Source: an uncultured Bacteroidales bacterium
GTDB taxonomy: Bacteria; Bacteroidota; Bacteroidia; Bacteroidales; Bacteroidaceae
DNA length: 38,589 bases
Direction: 5' to 3'
NCBI GenBank assembly: GCA_902760965.1
Contig: CACWIN010000012.1
Coordinates: 1-38,589 of the forward strand
The stretch's first letter is position 1. Each line of letters opens with the position of its first letter. The notes under the pieces were generated by a model. The model worked only from the letters and a program-made list of their open reading frames with translations, was not told the DNA's origin and made no database searches. Positions 15,829 to 24,206 of the stretch are shown one piece after another. Position numbers and translations under genes: made by a program.

Positions 15829-17808
15829 TTATTTTACACCGCTGTTCTGGAATGACGTCTTACTTACATTGGCAGGTCTGTTTATGACTGTTTTCAAGGC
15901 CGTGCAGTTGTGAAAGGCATAACCGCCTATCTTACTGGCGTTTTTTGGAAGTATAATGTTTGTCAGATTCTCGCAATCAGAGAACATATGGTCACCAATA
16001 ACATTGTCGGCAGTCAGATAAGATGCATAAAAACATCCGTCTGCACCTTTCAGCAAAAGCATGTTTTCAAGTTTATTCAATCCTCTGCTGATTATTACAT
16101 CCCAATCTTGATCAGTTATTTCGGACATATTATAATTGTAAGAGAAATGGCCCGATGCATCGCTCTGATATCCTTTCAATACTATTCCGTTTGCTTTTCG
16201 GACCAGATATTCGGTACCACCTTTTATTGTTGCGCCCGACAGGTCAAGCTCCATTAACGATCCGTACCATTTATCGGCCTGCATTTCGGATCCGGCACCA
16301 GCCATATTTCGCAAAAACTTAATGTCATCACCATCCAGTTGTCCTGTAACGGTTAACGATGTTACTTTTTGTCTGGCAGACTCATCAAGTATCGTTGAAA
16401 GAGTTCCATGTTCACTCACATCAACACTCATCTTGACCTCCTTTTCCAAAGGACGTATACCAGACAATATAGAGCCGAAAGGCAGTTGATTTCCGCTCAT
16501 GGATGGCACTATCAATGTCCTGTAATAGCCATTGCAATGCCCACCCCATCCTAAATTGAAATGCAGATAATCACCGTCATATCCATCACAAATAAAGATA
16601 TGTGATTCATCCGATACAACAACAGGGCGGGAACTGTCTATCTCAGAGTAGACTATAGCAAGAACATCAACATTTTTACTGTCTTTTATCATCCTGCATC
16701 CGGGACTGTAACCCCAATAATTAATCAAGGCCGATTTAAAAGAGCTCAAAGAACTGGCCGTACCGTAAGGACTTATTTCGGCCCCTAGACATCCTGCACA
16801 ATCCAGCATAAGTGATGCAATATCACGCTCGCTGCCAATCCACCTGACCGGATAATCGCTCAATTCAATCTCATAGCGTTTACCGGATTTGGTTGTAAGC
16901 ACTGTACTACCTTTTAACTCAACATCATTCTGATATAGACTTAAAATCTGGGCCAATGCCACAGGACCGCATCCTGCAATGCAACTGGAATCTTTGCCAT
17001 TGTATTTTTCCTTAGGAAACAGCATGTTATAAGGATAATCCTGATCATATGCAATGGAACCCAGTAGGGGCTTTACGCCATCAGCATTCATGGTAATATT
17101 TGACAACAGTTTAGAGGAATAAACCTCATTATGGTCACGCAAATGTTTTATCTGACGATTGTATTGTGCAAGAATTGCATAAATGGTATTGTCTCCATTG
17201 GTCTGATCACCATTCCACATGGAATTCCCCACTCCATATGCAAGAACCGGATTGTCCAGATATTTGCCACAACTTTCTGAAACTGTTATTACAAAGCACT
17301 TGTTCTTGTCATCCGAAAAAGCACATAGTGTCTCTGTGCTGTACTTGTGGGCAAGTTGGGGCGCCACCACCCCTTTTCCTGCAAGAAAATTGCGCGCAAT
17401 AATCCATTGGGAACCATATCTGGGATGTGGAGTAACATTTATTACCGCACTGTCCGATACCACCTTCTTTCCATCCACCAACAGGCTCATGGGATTGACT
17501 CTCAACTGTCCGGCGCCATTAATCCTGTAAACTACATTAATTCTTATATAGCTTTCACTCCCGTCCAGCTTACCCTTATCATAATCCAGCTTTTCAATTT
17601 CGCCACACTCCAAACTACCATCAAACGATCTGATAGACCAGTTTGTAGCTCTAAGCTCATATACCACCTGAATGCGGTTACCCTGAATGATCTCCCCCTC
17701 AGGAACAAACACCTTGAACGAGCGCAATCCCGATTGCTGATCCTTTTGCTGTGCCGATAATGAAATGCACAACAACACAAACAACATATTCAATACAATA
17801 CGTTTCAT
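15829..17808 (-). CDS. C10 family cysteine peptidase (streptopain-like) with BspA-type leucine-rich repeat
   Basis: C10 peptidases are secreted papain-fold proteases. The 659-aa product has a signal peptide (MKRIVLNMLFVLLCISLSA-QQ). The first 130 residues resemble a BatD-like beta domain (VFVPEGEIIQGNRIQVVYEL). The protease region begins with an RYGSQW/FLAGKG pro-region. CIAGCGPVALAQIL carries the likely catalytic Cys280 and SHIFICDGYDGDYLHFNLGW the His403, followed by GWGGHCNGYYR. The usual C-V-A-T-A after Cys is here C-G-P-V-A. Residues about 590-659 form a BspA/LRR_5 repeat (DCENLTNIILPKNASKIGGY). An in-frame ATG at 17823 overlaps the DUF5131 stop and is a possible alternative start. Confidence 0.87.
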   Translation of the reverse strand: MKRIVLNMLFVLLCISLSAQQKDQQSGLRSFKVFVPEGEIIQGNRIQVVYELRATNWSIRSFDGSLECGEIEKLDYDKGKLDGSESYIRINVVYRINGAGQLRVNPMSLLVDGKKVVSDSAVINVTPHPRYGSQWIIARNFLAGKGVVAPQLAHKYSTETLCAFSDDKNKCFVITVSESCGKYLDNPVLAYGVGNSMWNGDQTNGDNTIYAILAQYNRQIKHLRDHNEVYSSKLLSNITMNADGVKPLLGSIAYDQDYPYNMLFPKEKYNGKDSSCIAGCGPVALAQILSLYQNDVELKGSTVLTTKSGKRYEIELSDYPVRWIGSERDIASLMLDCAGCLGAEISPYGTASSLSSFKSALINYWGYSPGCRMIKDSKNVDVLAIVYSEIDSSRPVVVSDESHIFICDGYDGDYLHFNLGWGGHCNGYYRTLIVPSMSGNQLPFGSILSGIRPLEKEVKMSVDVSEHGTLSTILDESARQKVTSLTVTGQLDGDDIKFLRNMAGAGSEMQADKWYGSLMELDLSGATIKGGTEYLVRKANGIVLKGYQSDASGHFSYNYNMSEITDQDWDVIISRGLNKLENMLLLKGADGCFYASYLTADNVIGDHMFSDCENLTNIILPKNASKIGGYAFHNCTALKTVINRPANVSKTSFQNSGVK

Positions 17809-17812
17809 AGAG

Positions 17813-18637
17813 TCATATTTCATCAAACAGTTCTTCCTGACGATAGTCACTGTCCTTCCACTCAAACTTGACTTTTTCAGGCACATAGAACTGGTCTATT
17901 TTATAATCAATATTAGCCTTATGAGCTTGACTGAGTTGGAACGGACGTCGTACATAGTACTGTTTTCCGTCCTTTATGAACTTAGCGCCGGTCTGATGAA
18001 ACCTGAACGGCACATCCTTCTCAACGCATTGGCGGCGCAGGTCCAATATCCAGTCATAATTGCATGGACGTGCATCAACACCTGATTCACCGCCCACCGA
18101 TACCTCTTCAATGCTACTGTCCAGATATTGTGATATATCCACAGCCGATATCAACGGCGATACGATAATCGATTTGTGTTTAATAGGAAGTTCCTTAAAT
18201 ATGGGCAGACGGTAATCAGCCATCTGCTGATTCTCTACCGTACAGCCAACCAGCACGTTGTCATAGCCATCGGCCCAGTCATCAGGGATACACTCCATAA
18301 AACGGTCTATGCGCTTGGTAAAGAAATAGAACCACAGGTCACTGCGCACGCGCATCATCTGCCAGCACTCACGGCGCCACTCATCGGCATCCTTTAAAAG
18401 GAAATCCGATGTAAAGCAGGTAAACACCATCTTGCCCGGCTCAATTTTCCAACTGCGGTCACGCTTACGCTTTACCGGCAGGTTGAAAGCGGCGGTTTTA
18501 CGTGCCAGGTTACTGCCTATCTCACTCCCGTACATCTCATCCTGCCTGTAAACATAGCAATACTTGCACCCCGGACTGATTTTTGTACATCCGTGCCAAG
18601 GGTTCCAGTCTGCGTATATGCTCCAATGCTCTGCCAT
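17813..18637 (-). CDS. DUF5131 (phage Gp37/Gp68-like) radical-SAM-like protein
   Basis: Members share a Cys cluster and fold with radical SAM enzymes, but the reaction is unknown. The 274-aa protein shows WNPWHGCTKISPGCKYCY, with Cys17, Cys24 and Cys27 in CX6CX2C spacing. It continues with MVFTCFTSDFLLKDADEWR, FYFFTKRIDRF, VLVGCTVENQ, EEVSVGGESG and FRFHQTGAKF, all typical of the family. ATG 18637 is preferred over GTG 18643 because a TATCTTTG box at 18650-18643 overlaps that GTG. The message would be essentially leaderless. It is followed within 4 bases by the C10 peptidase gene, an unexpected operon partner. Confidence 0.85.
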   Translation of the reverse strand: MAEHWSIYADWNPWHGCTKISPGCKYCYVYRQDEMYGSEIGSNLARKTAAFNLPVKRKRDRSWKIEPGKMVFTCFTSDFLLKDADEWRRECWQMMRVRSDLWFYFFTKRIDRFMECIPDDWADGYDNVLVGCTVENQQMADYRLPIFKELPIKHKSIIVSPLISAVDISQYLDSSIEEVSVGGESGVDARPCNYDWILDLRRQCVEKDVPFRFHQTGAKFIKDGKQYYVRRPFQLSQAHKANIDYKIDQFYVPEKVKFEWKDSDYRQEELFDEI

Positions 18638-18642
18638 AAACA

Positions 18643-18650
18643 CAAAGATA
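18643..18650 (-). promoter_or_regulatory. -7 element of a leaderless DUF5131 transcript
   Basis: TATCTTTG on the minus strand ends only five bases before ATG 18637, so the transcript should start at or next to the start codon. No good -33 box is seen. Confidence 0.5.
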
Positions 18651-18676
18651 ATAATTGAAAACTGAAAAAGGCATAT

Positions 18677-18709
18677 TTTGATGGCAGCAGAAAATAATTA
18701 GTATATTTG
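18677..18709 (+). promoter_or_regulatory. Promoter of the 457-aa secreted protein gene
   Basis: TTTG (18677-18680), 21 bases of spacing and TATATTTG (18702-18709) match the consensus. It diverges from the DUF5131 promoter 27 bases away. AAAGGA, a possible ribosome binding site, lies at 18717-18722. Confidence 0.7.
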
Positions 18710-18732
18710 GATTTTTAAAGGACCATAATACA

Positions 18733-20106
18733 ATGATCGTTATGAGAAAAGCATTACTATCAATTGTTGCGTTGCTGACAGTATCGGCAACAACACTTAC
18801 TGCACAGACCGTGCAGATGGAGGCCCGCATGGGTAGCGAATCAACCATCAGCCCCCTTCCTAAGGAACTCACCAAAGACGGGAATGCATATATGGCAGTT
18901 GTTGATTTTGACCACAACGGAAAGAAATCAGAGATAGGCATATATGACAGTCCCGGACCACAGGGTATCAAGCTGTCAATTCCCATTCCGCTGCAGGAGT
19001 CATCGGACACCTATTACGAAAAAGCTGATGGTGTAATTGAGAATGTCAGGTTTAGCAAAAAATTCTATGACAAGTTTACAGACAAGGATACAGCTTACAC
19101 AATATCCATGATTCCTGAGATAGAGGCATTTATCCGAAAATTCTGGGGATACGGTGAGTCTTTCAGTCTAATAGAGTTTTTTGATGCCGACAGCATGAAG
19201 GCTTTGATGGGCAACAACCTAAGGGATGACCAGTTCTATCAGTTTGAGAGGTACGGCCGAAAGTATCCTTACGAATTTTGGGGCGTAAGCGATGACAGTT
19301 GCGTATGCCTGTACCATTACTTTAGTTATTATACCGAACTTGATTCCACAAATGCCATATGGACCAAAGACCTTGATTATTCTGTAAATAACGGTTATTA
19401 CAAGTATGAGTTGAATCTTGAAGGATTCTTATATCAGGACATTGACAACTCTTTCTACCCAACAACCCCCATCTATGCCAGCCAGAACATATTCAACGAT
19501 GATGACAATTGGGAATACCTGATTGCAGACATTGAACTTACACCCAGATATAGTGATGGCTGGATATGCGATGATTGGAAAATCCGAAGAAGAGTCGATC
19601 AGTCCCGCACATTCAAAGGCATTAAGATCATGAATGACAAAGGATCACAGTTGGCATATGTCACCTTACCTGATGAAGATAAAGAAAAGACCACTTATCT
19701 CAGGGTAAACTCTGTATCTGCACTGAATGGAAAGATATATATACTCACATCCGAGGATGTACAGAAAGGTGACGGCGATAGCTACAATTGGAAAACATAT
19801 GAAGGAATTTATGTCATCGAGCCCACGACAACTAAGGTACTATCCATATCACGTGCTCCATCAAGAATGGGAATAAGCCCGACTGTAATAGAGCAAGGAA
19901 GCCGATTGGATATTCATGTTTCAGAACCTACCGACAATGACAACGTAACTATCTCAAGCATGTCGGGCCAAATAATGGAATCATCACAGATTAACAATGA
20001 CAACAAGGCGTCATTCAATACCGGAGCAATGCCTAAAGGTGTATATAACGTCACTCTTCGTGGTGATGGAAATCCCACTGAAAACCAACGAATTATAATA
20101 AAATGA
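18733..20106 (+). CDS. Secreted protein of unknown function with type-IX-style C-terminal tag
   Basis: The 457-aa protein has a signal peptide (MRKALLSIVALLTVSATTLT-AQ). The body of about 350 residues is rich in Asp, Tyr and Trp (DDNWEYLIADIEL, DGWICDDWKIRR) and matches no family I recognise. The C-terminal 80 residues form a sorting-type beta domain (ITISSMSG-like VTISSMSGQIMESSQ, MPKGVYNVTLRGDG, ending RIIIK). AAAGGA at 18717 is suitably spaced for ATG 18733; ATG 18742 would also fit and gives a shorter n-region. The stop overlaps the next start as ATGA, so the MmcQ gene is coupled. Confidence 0.75.
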   Translation: MIVMRKALLSIVALLTVSATTLTAQTVQMEARMGSESTISPLPKELTKDGNAYMAVVDFDHNGKKSEIGIYDSPGPQGIKLSIPIPLQESSDTYYEKADGVIENVRFSKKFYDKFTDKDTAYTISMIPEIEAFIRKFWGYGESFSLIEFFDADSMKALMGNNLRDDQFYQFERYGRKYPYEFWGVSDDSCVCLYHYFSYYTELDSTNAIWTKDLDYSVNNGYYKYELNLEGFLYQDIDNSFYPTTPIYASQNIFNDDDNWEYLIADIELTPRYSDGWICDDWKIRRRVDQSRTFKGIKIMNDKGSQLAYVTLPDEDKEKTTYLRVNSVSALNGKIYILTSEDVQKGDGDSYNWKTYEGIYVIEPTTTKVLSISRAPSRMGISPTVIEQGSRLDIHVSEPTDNDNVTISSMSGQIMESSQINNDNKASFNTGAMPKGVYNVTLRGDGNPTENQRIIIK

Positions 20107-20450
20107 ATATAGAAGAGATCCGGGAATACTGTCTGAGCCTGCCGCTTGTAACAGAGGATATGCCGTTTGATGAAACGGTTGTGGTGTTCCGTTTAAAGGG
20201 AAAGATATTTGCCTGCATCACGCTCGATAAACCCGATATTGTTGTGCTCAAGTGTGACCCGGACAAGGCGCTTGAACTGCGTGAACGCTACACCGCAATA
20301 GAGGGCGCATTCCACTGGAACAAAAAATACTGGAACCAGATCCGCCTTGACGCCGATGTGGACCGTCCGCTCATAGAGGAACTGACCCGCCACGCCTACA
20401 ACGAAGTCAACGCCAAACTCCCCAAAAAAGATCGCGTAACCCCCGCATAA
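20103..20450 (+). CDS. MmcQ/YjbR family protein
   Basis: MmcQ/YjbR proteins have a CyaY-like fold and are often annotated as DNA-binding, with little functional proof. The 115-aa protein shows the family's layout: an N-terminal helix (IEEIREYCLSLPLVTED), MPFDETVVVFRLKGKIFACI, LKCDPDKALELRERY, HWNKKYWNQIRLD and the end VNAKLPKK. The length is typical. The start codon overlaps the stop of the secreted protein gene (ATGA). The gene ends against a perfect inverted-repeat pair at a convergent junction. Confidence 0.87.
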   Translation: MNIEEIREYCLSLPLVTEDMPFDETVVVFRLKGKIFACITLDKPDIVVLKCDPDKALELRERYTAIEGAFHWNKKYWNQIRLDADVDRPLIEELTRHAYNEVNAKLPKKDRVTPA

Positions 20451-20454
20451 AGTG

Positions 20455-20552
20455 AGGGGCACAAAGGGGACGGTTCTTTTTGTGCCCCTAATTAACGCTG
20501 TTGGAGGTGTTAAAAAGAGGGGCACAAAAAGAACCGTCCCCTTTGTGCCCCT
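20455..20552. repeat. Perfect 35-bp inverted-repeat pair, REP/BIME-like
   Basis: The bases at 20455-20489 and 20518-20552 are exact reverse complements, with a 28-base spacer. Each arm is also a hairpin on its own, because AGGGGCACAAA and TTTTGTGCCCCT flank a GGGGACGGTTCT core. It fills the gap between convergent genes ending at 20450 and 20562 and may serve as a two-way terminator. The core resembles REP sequences mobilised by RAYT (TnpA-REP) transposases; this is recalled, not searched. Confidence 0.85.
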
Positions 20553-20561
20553 ATTGAATCT

Positions 20562-21809
20562 TTAATCGAGTGAGTGGATAATCAATCCGGAGCGGAGTTT
20601 GGGCTCAAACCAAGTGGTCTTGGGAGGCATAATGTTGCCAGTATCCGCAATATCCATGAGTTGTTTCATAGAAACGGGATAGAGCGCCAGAGCCATTTTC
20701 ATCTCACCGCTGTCAACACGACGCTTAAGTTCACCCAGACCGCGTATGCCGCCCACAAAGTCAATCCTCTTGTCACGGCGCAGGTCCTTAATGCCCAGCA
20801 ACTGGTCCAGAATAAGATTTGATGAGATTGTTACATCCAGAACACCGATAGGATCGCTGTCGTCGAATGTACCCTTCTTGGCTGTCAGCTTATACCATTC
20901 GCCATCCAGATAGAGCGAGAAGGTATGCAGTTCTGACGGCTTGAATATCTCCTTACCCTTTTTCTCTACAACGAAGTTCTGGGTTAGTGCCTTGAGGAAC
21001 TGGTCCGATGACATACCGTTAAGGTCCTTAACCACGCGGTTGTAGTCAATGATGGTGAGCTGTGAAGCGGGGAAGCAAACAGCCATAAAGTAGTTGTACT
21101 CCTCATCGCCACGATGGTTGGGATTAAGACGGGCCTTCTCGGCACCCACCAGGGCAGCTGCTGCTGAGCGGTGGTGACCATCGGCAATATAGAGTGAAGG
21201 AATACCTGCGAACCTCTCAGTTACAGTCTTTATATCCTCATCCTTATCTATTATCCAGAGCTGATGACGGAAACCGTCACCCTGTGCTACGTAATCATAC
21301 TCAGGAGCACCCTTTACGTACTTGGCTACGAGCTCGTCAAGAACCTTATCATCGGGGTATGCAAAGAACACCGGCTCAATGTTGGCATTGTTAACGCGAA
21401 CATGTTTCATGCGGTCCTCCTCCTTATCGGCACGGGTCAGCTCATGCTTCTTGATGTTACCCTTAAGGTAATCCTCAACGTATGCGCAAACAACCAGACC
21501 GTATTGGGTCTTGCCGTTCATGGTCTGAGCGTAAATGTAGTACTGCTCCTTGCTGTCACGCTTAAGCCAGCCGTTATCCTGGAACTTCTTGAAGTTCTCG
21601 GCAGCCTTGGCATATACTCTGGGGTCTGTCTCCTCTGCTATGGGATCAAAGTCAATCTCGGGCTTAATGATGTGATAAAGAGACATCTCATTGCCTGCAG
21701 CCTCGGCACGTGCCTCCTCTGAGTTTAACACATCATAAGGACGGCTCTGAACCTTCTCAACAAGATCCTTAGGTGGACGTATTCCCTGAAATGGTTTTAC
21801 TATGGCCAT
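20562..21809 (-). CDS. DUF1015 family protein
   Basis: The reaction is unknown. The 415-aa protein opens with the family hallmark MAIVKPFQGIRPPKDLVEKV and RPYDVLNSEEARAEA, followed by MSLYHIIKPE. It also has HRSAAAALVGAEKARLNPNH (with SLYIADGHH before it), FMAVCFPASQLTIIDYNRVV, and a C-terminal GIRGLGELKRRVDSGEMKMA region. In Bacteroidales genomes it commonly follows serC-serA, which suggests a link to serine or phosphoserine metabolism. Here it lies 85 bases after serA, across a heptad tandem repeat. Its length is normal for the family. Confidence 0.92.
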   Translation of the reverse strand: MAIVKPFQGIRPPKDLVEKVQSRPYDVLNSEEARAEAAGNEMSLYHIIKPEIDFDPIAEETDPRVYAKAAENFKKFQDNGWLKRDSKEQYYIYAQTMNGKTQYGLVVCAYVEDYLKGNIKKHELTRADKEEDRMKHVRVNNANIEPVFFAYPDDKVLDELVAKYVKGAPEYDYVAQGDGFRHQLWIIDKDEDIKTVTERFAGIPSLYIADGHHRSAAAALVGAEKARLNPNHRGDEEYNYFMAVCFPASQLTIIDYNRVVKDLNGMSSDQFLKALTQNFVVEKKGKEIFKPSELHTFSLYLDGEWYKLTAKKGTFDDSDPIGVLDVTISSNLILDQLLGIKDLRRDKRIDFVGGIRGLGELKRRVDSGEMKMALALYPVSMKQLMDIADTGNIMPPKTTWFEPKLRSGLIIHSLD

Positions 21810-21818
21810 ATTATTACT

Positions 21819-21881
21819 TTGGCTATTGGCTGTTGGCTTTTGGCTAATAGCTAATAGCTAATGGCCAATGGCTAACAGCGA
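21819..21881. repeat. Nine-unit heptanucleotide tandem repeat between serA and the DUF1015 gene
   Basis: In the plus direction the units are TTGGCTA, TTGGCTG, TTGGCTT, TTGGCTA, ATAGCTA twice, ATGGCCA, ATGGCTA and ACAGCGA. The repeat occupies most of the 85-base gap within the serC-serA-DUF1015 operon and ends 9 bases before the DUF1015 start codon. Period 7 is the same as in the two AATTGA repeats of this window, but the sequence differs. Confidence 0.8.
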
Positions 21882-21894
21882 CGGCGCAGCCGTC

Positions 21895-22815
21895 TTATCT
21901 ATTTACCATAAACTTGGTGCAACCATCCTTGATGAAGCCCACAATCTGGTTAGCAGCTGCAATACCGGCGTTGATGTTAGCCTCGGCAGTCTGGGCACCC
22001 ATCTTTTTGGGAGTTGCAAAGTAACGACCTACAAACAGCTCCTCAAACTTGGTAGCTGCAGCAGGTGCTATATCTGATACAAACTTAAGGTCCTCACGCT
22101 CCTGCATAAGCTGGATGAGCTCATCCTCGTTGATGATCTCCTTACGGGCCGAGTTAACCAGAACACCACCCTTAGGCATCAGGCTTACAAGTTTCTTACC
22201 GATTGAGTTCTTGGTCTCATCGGTTGCAGGCAAGTGCAGTGAAATAAACTGGCAGGTCTTGTACATCTCTTCAACATTGTCAACGGCATGTACACCGGCA
22301 GCCTCGATAACCTCCTTGGGGCAGTAAGCATCAAAAGCATAAACCTCCATGCCAAAGCCCTTGGCTATGCGTGCTACATTGCGGCCTACGTTACCAAAAG
22401 CGTGGATACCCAGCTTCTTGCCCAGCAGTTCAATACCTGATGTACCATTGTAGAAATTACGTACGGCATAAACCATCAGACCGGCAACCAGCTCAGCAAC
22501 TGCATTGGCGTTCTGACCCGGAGTATTCATAACACATACTCCGTGTGCGGTGGCCGATGCCAGGTCAACATTGTCATAACCTGCACCTGCACGAACCACA
22601 ATCTTAAGCTGCTTGGCAGCATCGAACACCTCGGCGTCTATGATATCACTGCGAATGATGATAGCATCAACATCGGCAACAGCCTTAAGAAGAGCAGCCT
22701 TCTCTGTATATTTCTCAAGCAGAGCCAGTTCAAAACCAGCACCCTCAATTACCTCACGGATACCGTCAACAGCAACCTTAGCAAAAGGCTTTGACGTAGC
22801 AACTAAAACTTTCAT
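21895..22815 (-). CDS. serA: D-3-phosphoglycerate dehydrogenase, short type with catalytic Lys
   Basis: This enzyme oxidises 3-phosphoglycerate to 3-phosphohydroxypyruvate, the first step of serine synthesis. The 306-aa protein has the substrate domain (VVRAGAGYDNVDLASA) and a Rossmann motif (GKKLGIHAFGNVGRNVARIA). VNSARKEIINEDEL carries the active-site Arg. The catalytic His of the usual TPHxGAxT motif is replaced by Lys in FATPKKMGAQTAEA, which fits the short type IIIK enzymes described from Entamoeba and Bacteroides relatives. No ACT or ASB regulatory domain is present, so feedback by serine through such a domain is not expected. It lies 51 bases after serC. Confidence 0.94.
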   Translation of the reverse strand: MKVLVATSKPFAKVAVDGIREVIEGAGFELALLEKYTEKAALLKAVADVDAIIIRSDIIDAEVFDAAKQLKIVVRAGAGYDNVDLASATAHGVCVMNTPGQNANAVAELVAGLMVYAVRNFYNGTSGIELLGKKLGIHAFGNVGRNVARIAKGFGMEVYAFDAYCPKEVIEAAGVHAVDNVEEMYKTCQFISLHLPATDETKNSIGKKLVSLMPKGGVLVNSARKEIINEDELIQLMQEREDLKFVSDIAPAAATKFEELFVGRYFATPKKMGAQTAEANINAGIAAANQIVGFIKDGCTKFMVNR

Positions 22816-22829
22816 ATCTTGAATTTTTT

Positions 22830-22863
22830 AATTCTCAATTCTCAATTCTCAATTCTCAATTTT
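22830..22863. repeat. Heptanucleotide tandem repeat (ATTCTCA), serC-serA junction
   Basis: Four perfect ATTCTCA units (22831-22858) are flanked by partial units. On the minus strand this reads AATTGAG repeated. It fills most of the 51-base gap between serC and serA and ends 14 bases before the serA start. Confidence 0.85.
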
Positions 22864-22866
22864 AGT

Positions 22867-23931
22867 TTAATGTTTTGCCTCAAACTCCTTCATGCAAGCA
22901 ATCAGAGCATCAACACTCTCCATAGGCAGAGCGTTGTAGCAAGAAGCGCGGAAACCGCCAACTGAACGGTGGCCCTTGATACCAACCATACCCTTGCTCT
23001 TTGCAAAGCTCATGAACTCGTCCTCAAGCTCCTTGTACTCGGGCTGCATAACCCAGCAAATGTTCATATAAGAACGATCCTCATCCTTAGCGGTACCTAC
23101 AAACAGCTTGTTGCGGTCAATCTCACCATACAGCTTGGCTGCACGAGCCTCAGCACGCTTAGCCATCTCCTTTACACCACCCTGAGCCTTGAGCCAACGG
23201 AGTGACTCCAGAGCTGAGTAGATTGTGAATGTAGGAGGTGTATTGAACATAGAACCGTTGTCAATATGAGTCTGATAGTTCAGCATTGTGGGGATATAAC
23301 GGTCAACCTTGCCAAGAGCATCGTTCTTTACGATAACGAAAGCCATACCTGAGGGAGCCAGGTTTTTCTGGGCACCACCATAAATGCAGTTATACTTGCT
23401 AACATCGATAGGACGTGAGAAAATATCTGATGACATATCAGAGATCAATGGAACAGGGCTGTCCAGGTCCTTGCGGATCTCAGTACCGTAGATGGTATTG
23501 TTTGTAGTAAAGTGGAAATAATCTGCATCGGCAGGGATTACATAATCCTTGGGGATGTAGGTATAAGTTGACTCGGCCGATGAAGCAACCTCAACAACCT
23601 CACCAAAAGCCTTGGCCTCCTTCATGGCCTTCTTGGCCCATACACCGGTGTTCAGATAAGCGGCCTTCTTATTAAGGAAGTTATAAGGAACGCGGCAGAA
23701 CTCCATGCTGGCACCACCGGCCAGGAAAAGTACTGAATAACCCTCAGGAATATCCAGAATCTCCTTGAAGAGAGCCTCAGCCTCATCAACAACGGGCTTG
23801 AACTCACTTGAACGGTGACTGATAGAGAGAATAGAAATGCCTGTACCGGCAAAATCATAGACAGCCTGAGCTGATTTCTCAATTACCTCCTGCGGAAGAA
23901 CAGCAGGACCTGCGCAAAAATTATGCTTCAT
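22867..23931 (-). CDS. serC: Phosphoserine aminotransferase
   Basis: This PLP enzyme converts 3-phosphohydroxypyruvate and glutamate to phosphoserine, and also serves pyridoxine synthesis. The 354-aa product has the classical start [48 protein letters not shown], and [19 protein letters not shown] with the PLP-binding Lys. It ends with [17 protein letters not shown], as expected for SerC. The length is normal. It is the first gene of the serC-serA-DUF1015 operon, with a well-formed promoter 36 bases upstream. Confidence 0.97.
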   Translation of the reverse strand: MKHNFCAGPAVLPQEVIEKSAQAVYDFAGTGISILSISHRSSEFKPVVDEAEALFKEILDIPEGYSVLFLAGGASMEFCRVPYNFLNKKAAYLNTGVWAKKAMKEAKAFGEVVEVASSAESTYTYIPKDYVIPADADYFHFTTNNTIYGTEIRKDLDSPVPLISDMSSDIFSRPIDVSKYNCIYGGAQKNLAPSGMAFVIVKNDALGKVDRYIPTMLNYQTHIDNGSMFNTPPTFTIYSALESLRWLKAQGGVKEMAKRAEARAAKLYGEIDRNKLFVGTAKDEDRSYMNICWVMQPEYKELEDEFMSFAKSKGMVGIKGHRSVGGFRASCYNALPMESVDALIACMKEFEAKH

Positions 23932-23967
23932 GACGATATAAAATTGTTAATGTTTTGATTCGTGGCG

Positions 23968-23999
23968 CAAAGGTACTCCCTTAATTCGGTCAAAACAAA
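23968..23999 (-). promoter_or_regulatory. Promoter of the serC-serA-DUF1015 operon
   Basis: On the minus strand TTTG (23999-23996), 20 bases of spacing and TACCTTTG (23975-23968) match the Bacteroidales consensus closely. Confidence 0.75.
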
Positions 24000-24141
24000 T
24001 ATTTTCAATAAAAAAGTGATAAACTTTTAAACAATATACAAATATTTTGCAACCCCAAAAGGCTATATCTTTTACACATTGCTATTAATATCGCTAAAAA
24101 AATTGCAGAATGCAACATTTAATCAAAAACCGGCTCAAAAC

Positions 24142-24174
24142 CTTGACAAAATGTTAGAATACAAACTATCTTTG
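24142..24174 (+). promoter_or_regulatory. Promoter of the glycosyltransferase gene
   Basis: CTTG (24142-24145), 21 bases of spacing and TATCTTTG (24167-24174) match the consensus. The start codon lies 32 bases downstream. Confidence 0.7.
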
Positions 24175-24206
24175 TACTGCATTAAAAAGCACCATATAGT
24201 TTCTGA

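Noticed and set aside
17813-18637. Prophage remnant signalled by the Gp37/Gp68-like protein
   Set aside because: DUF5131 proteins are also common in bacterial chromosomes, and no phage structural, integrase or attachment site signals are nearby.
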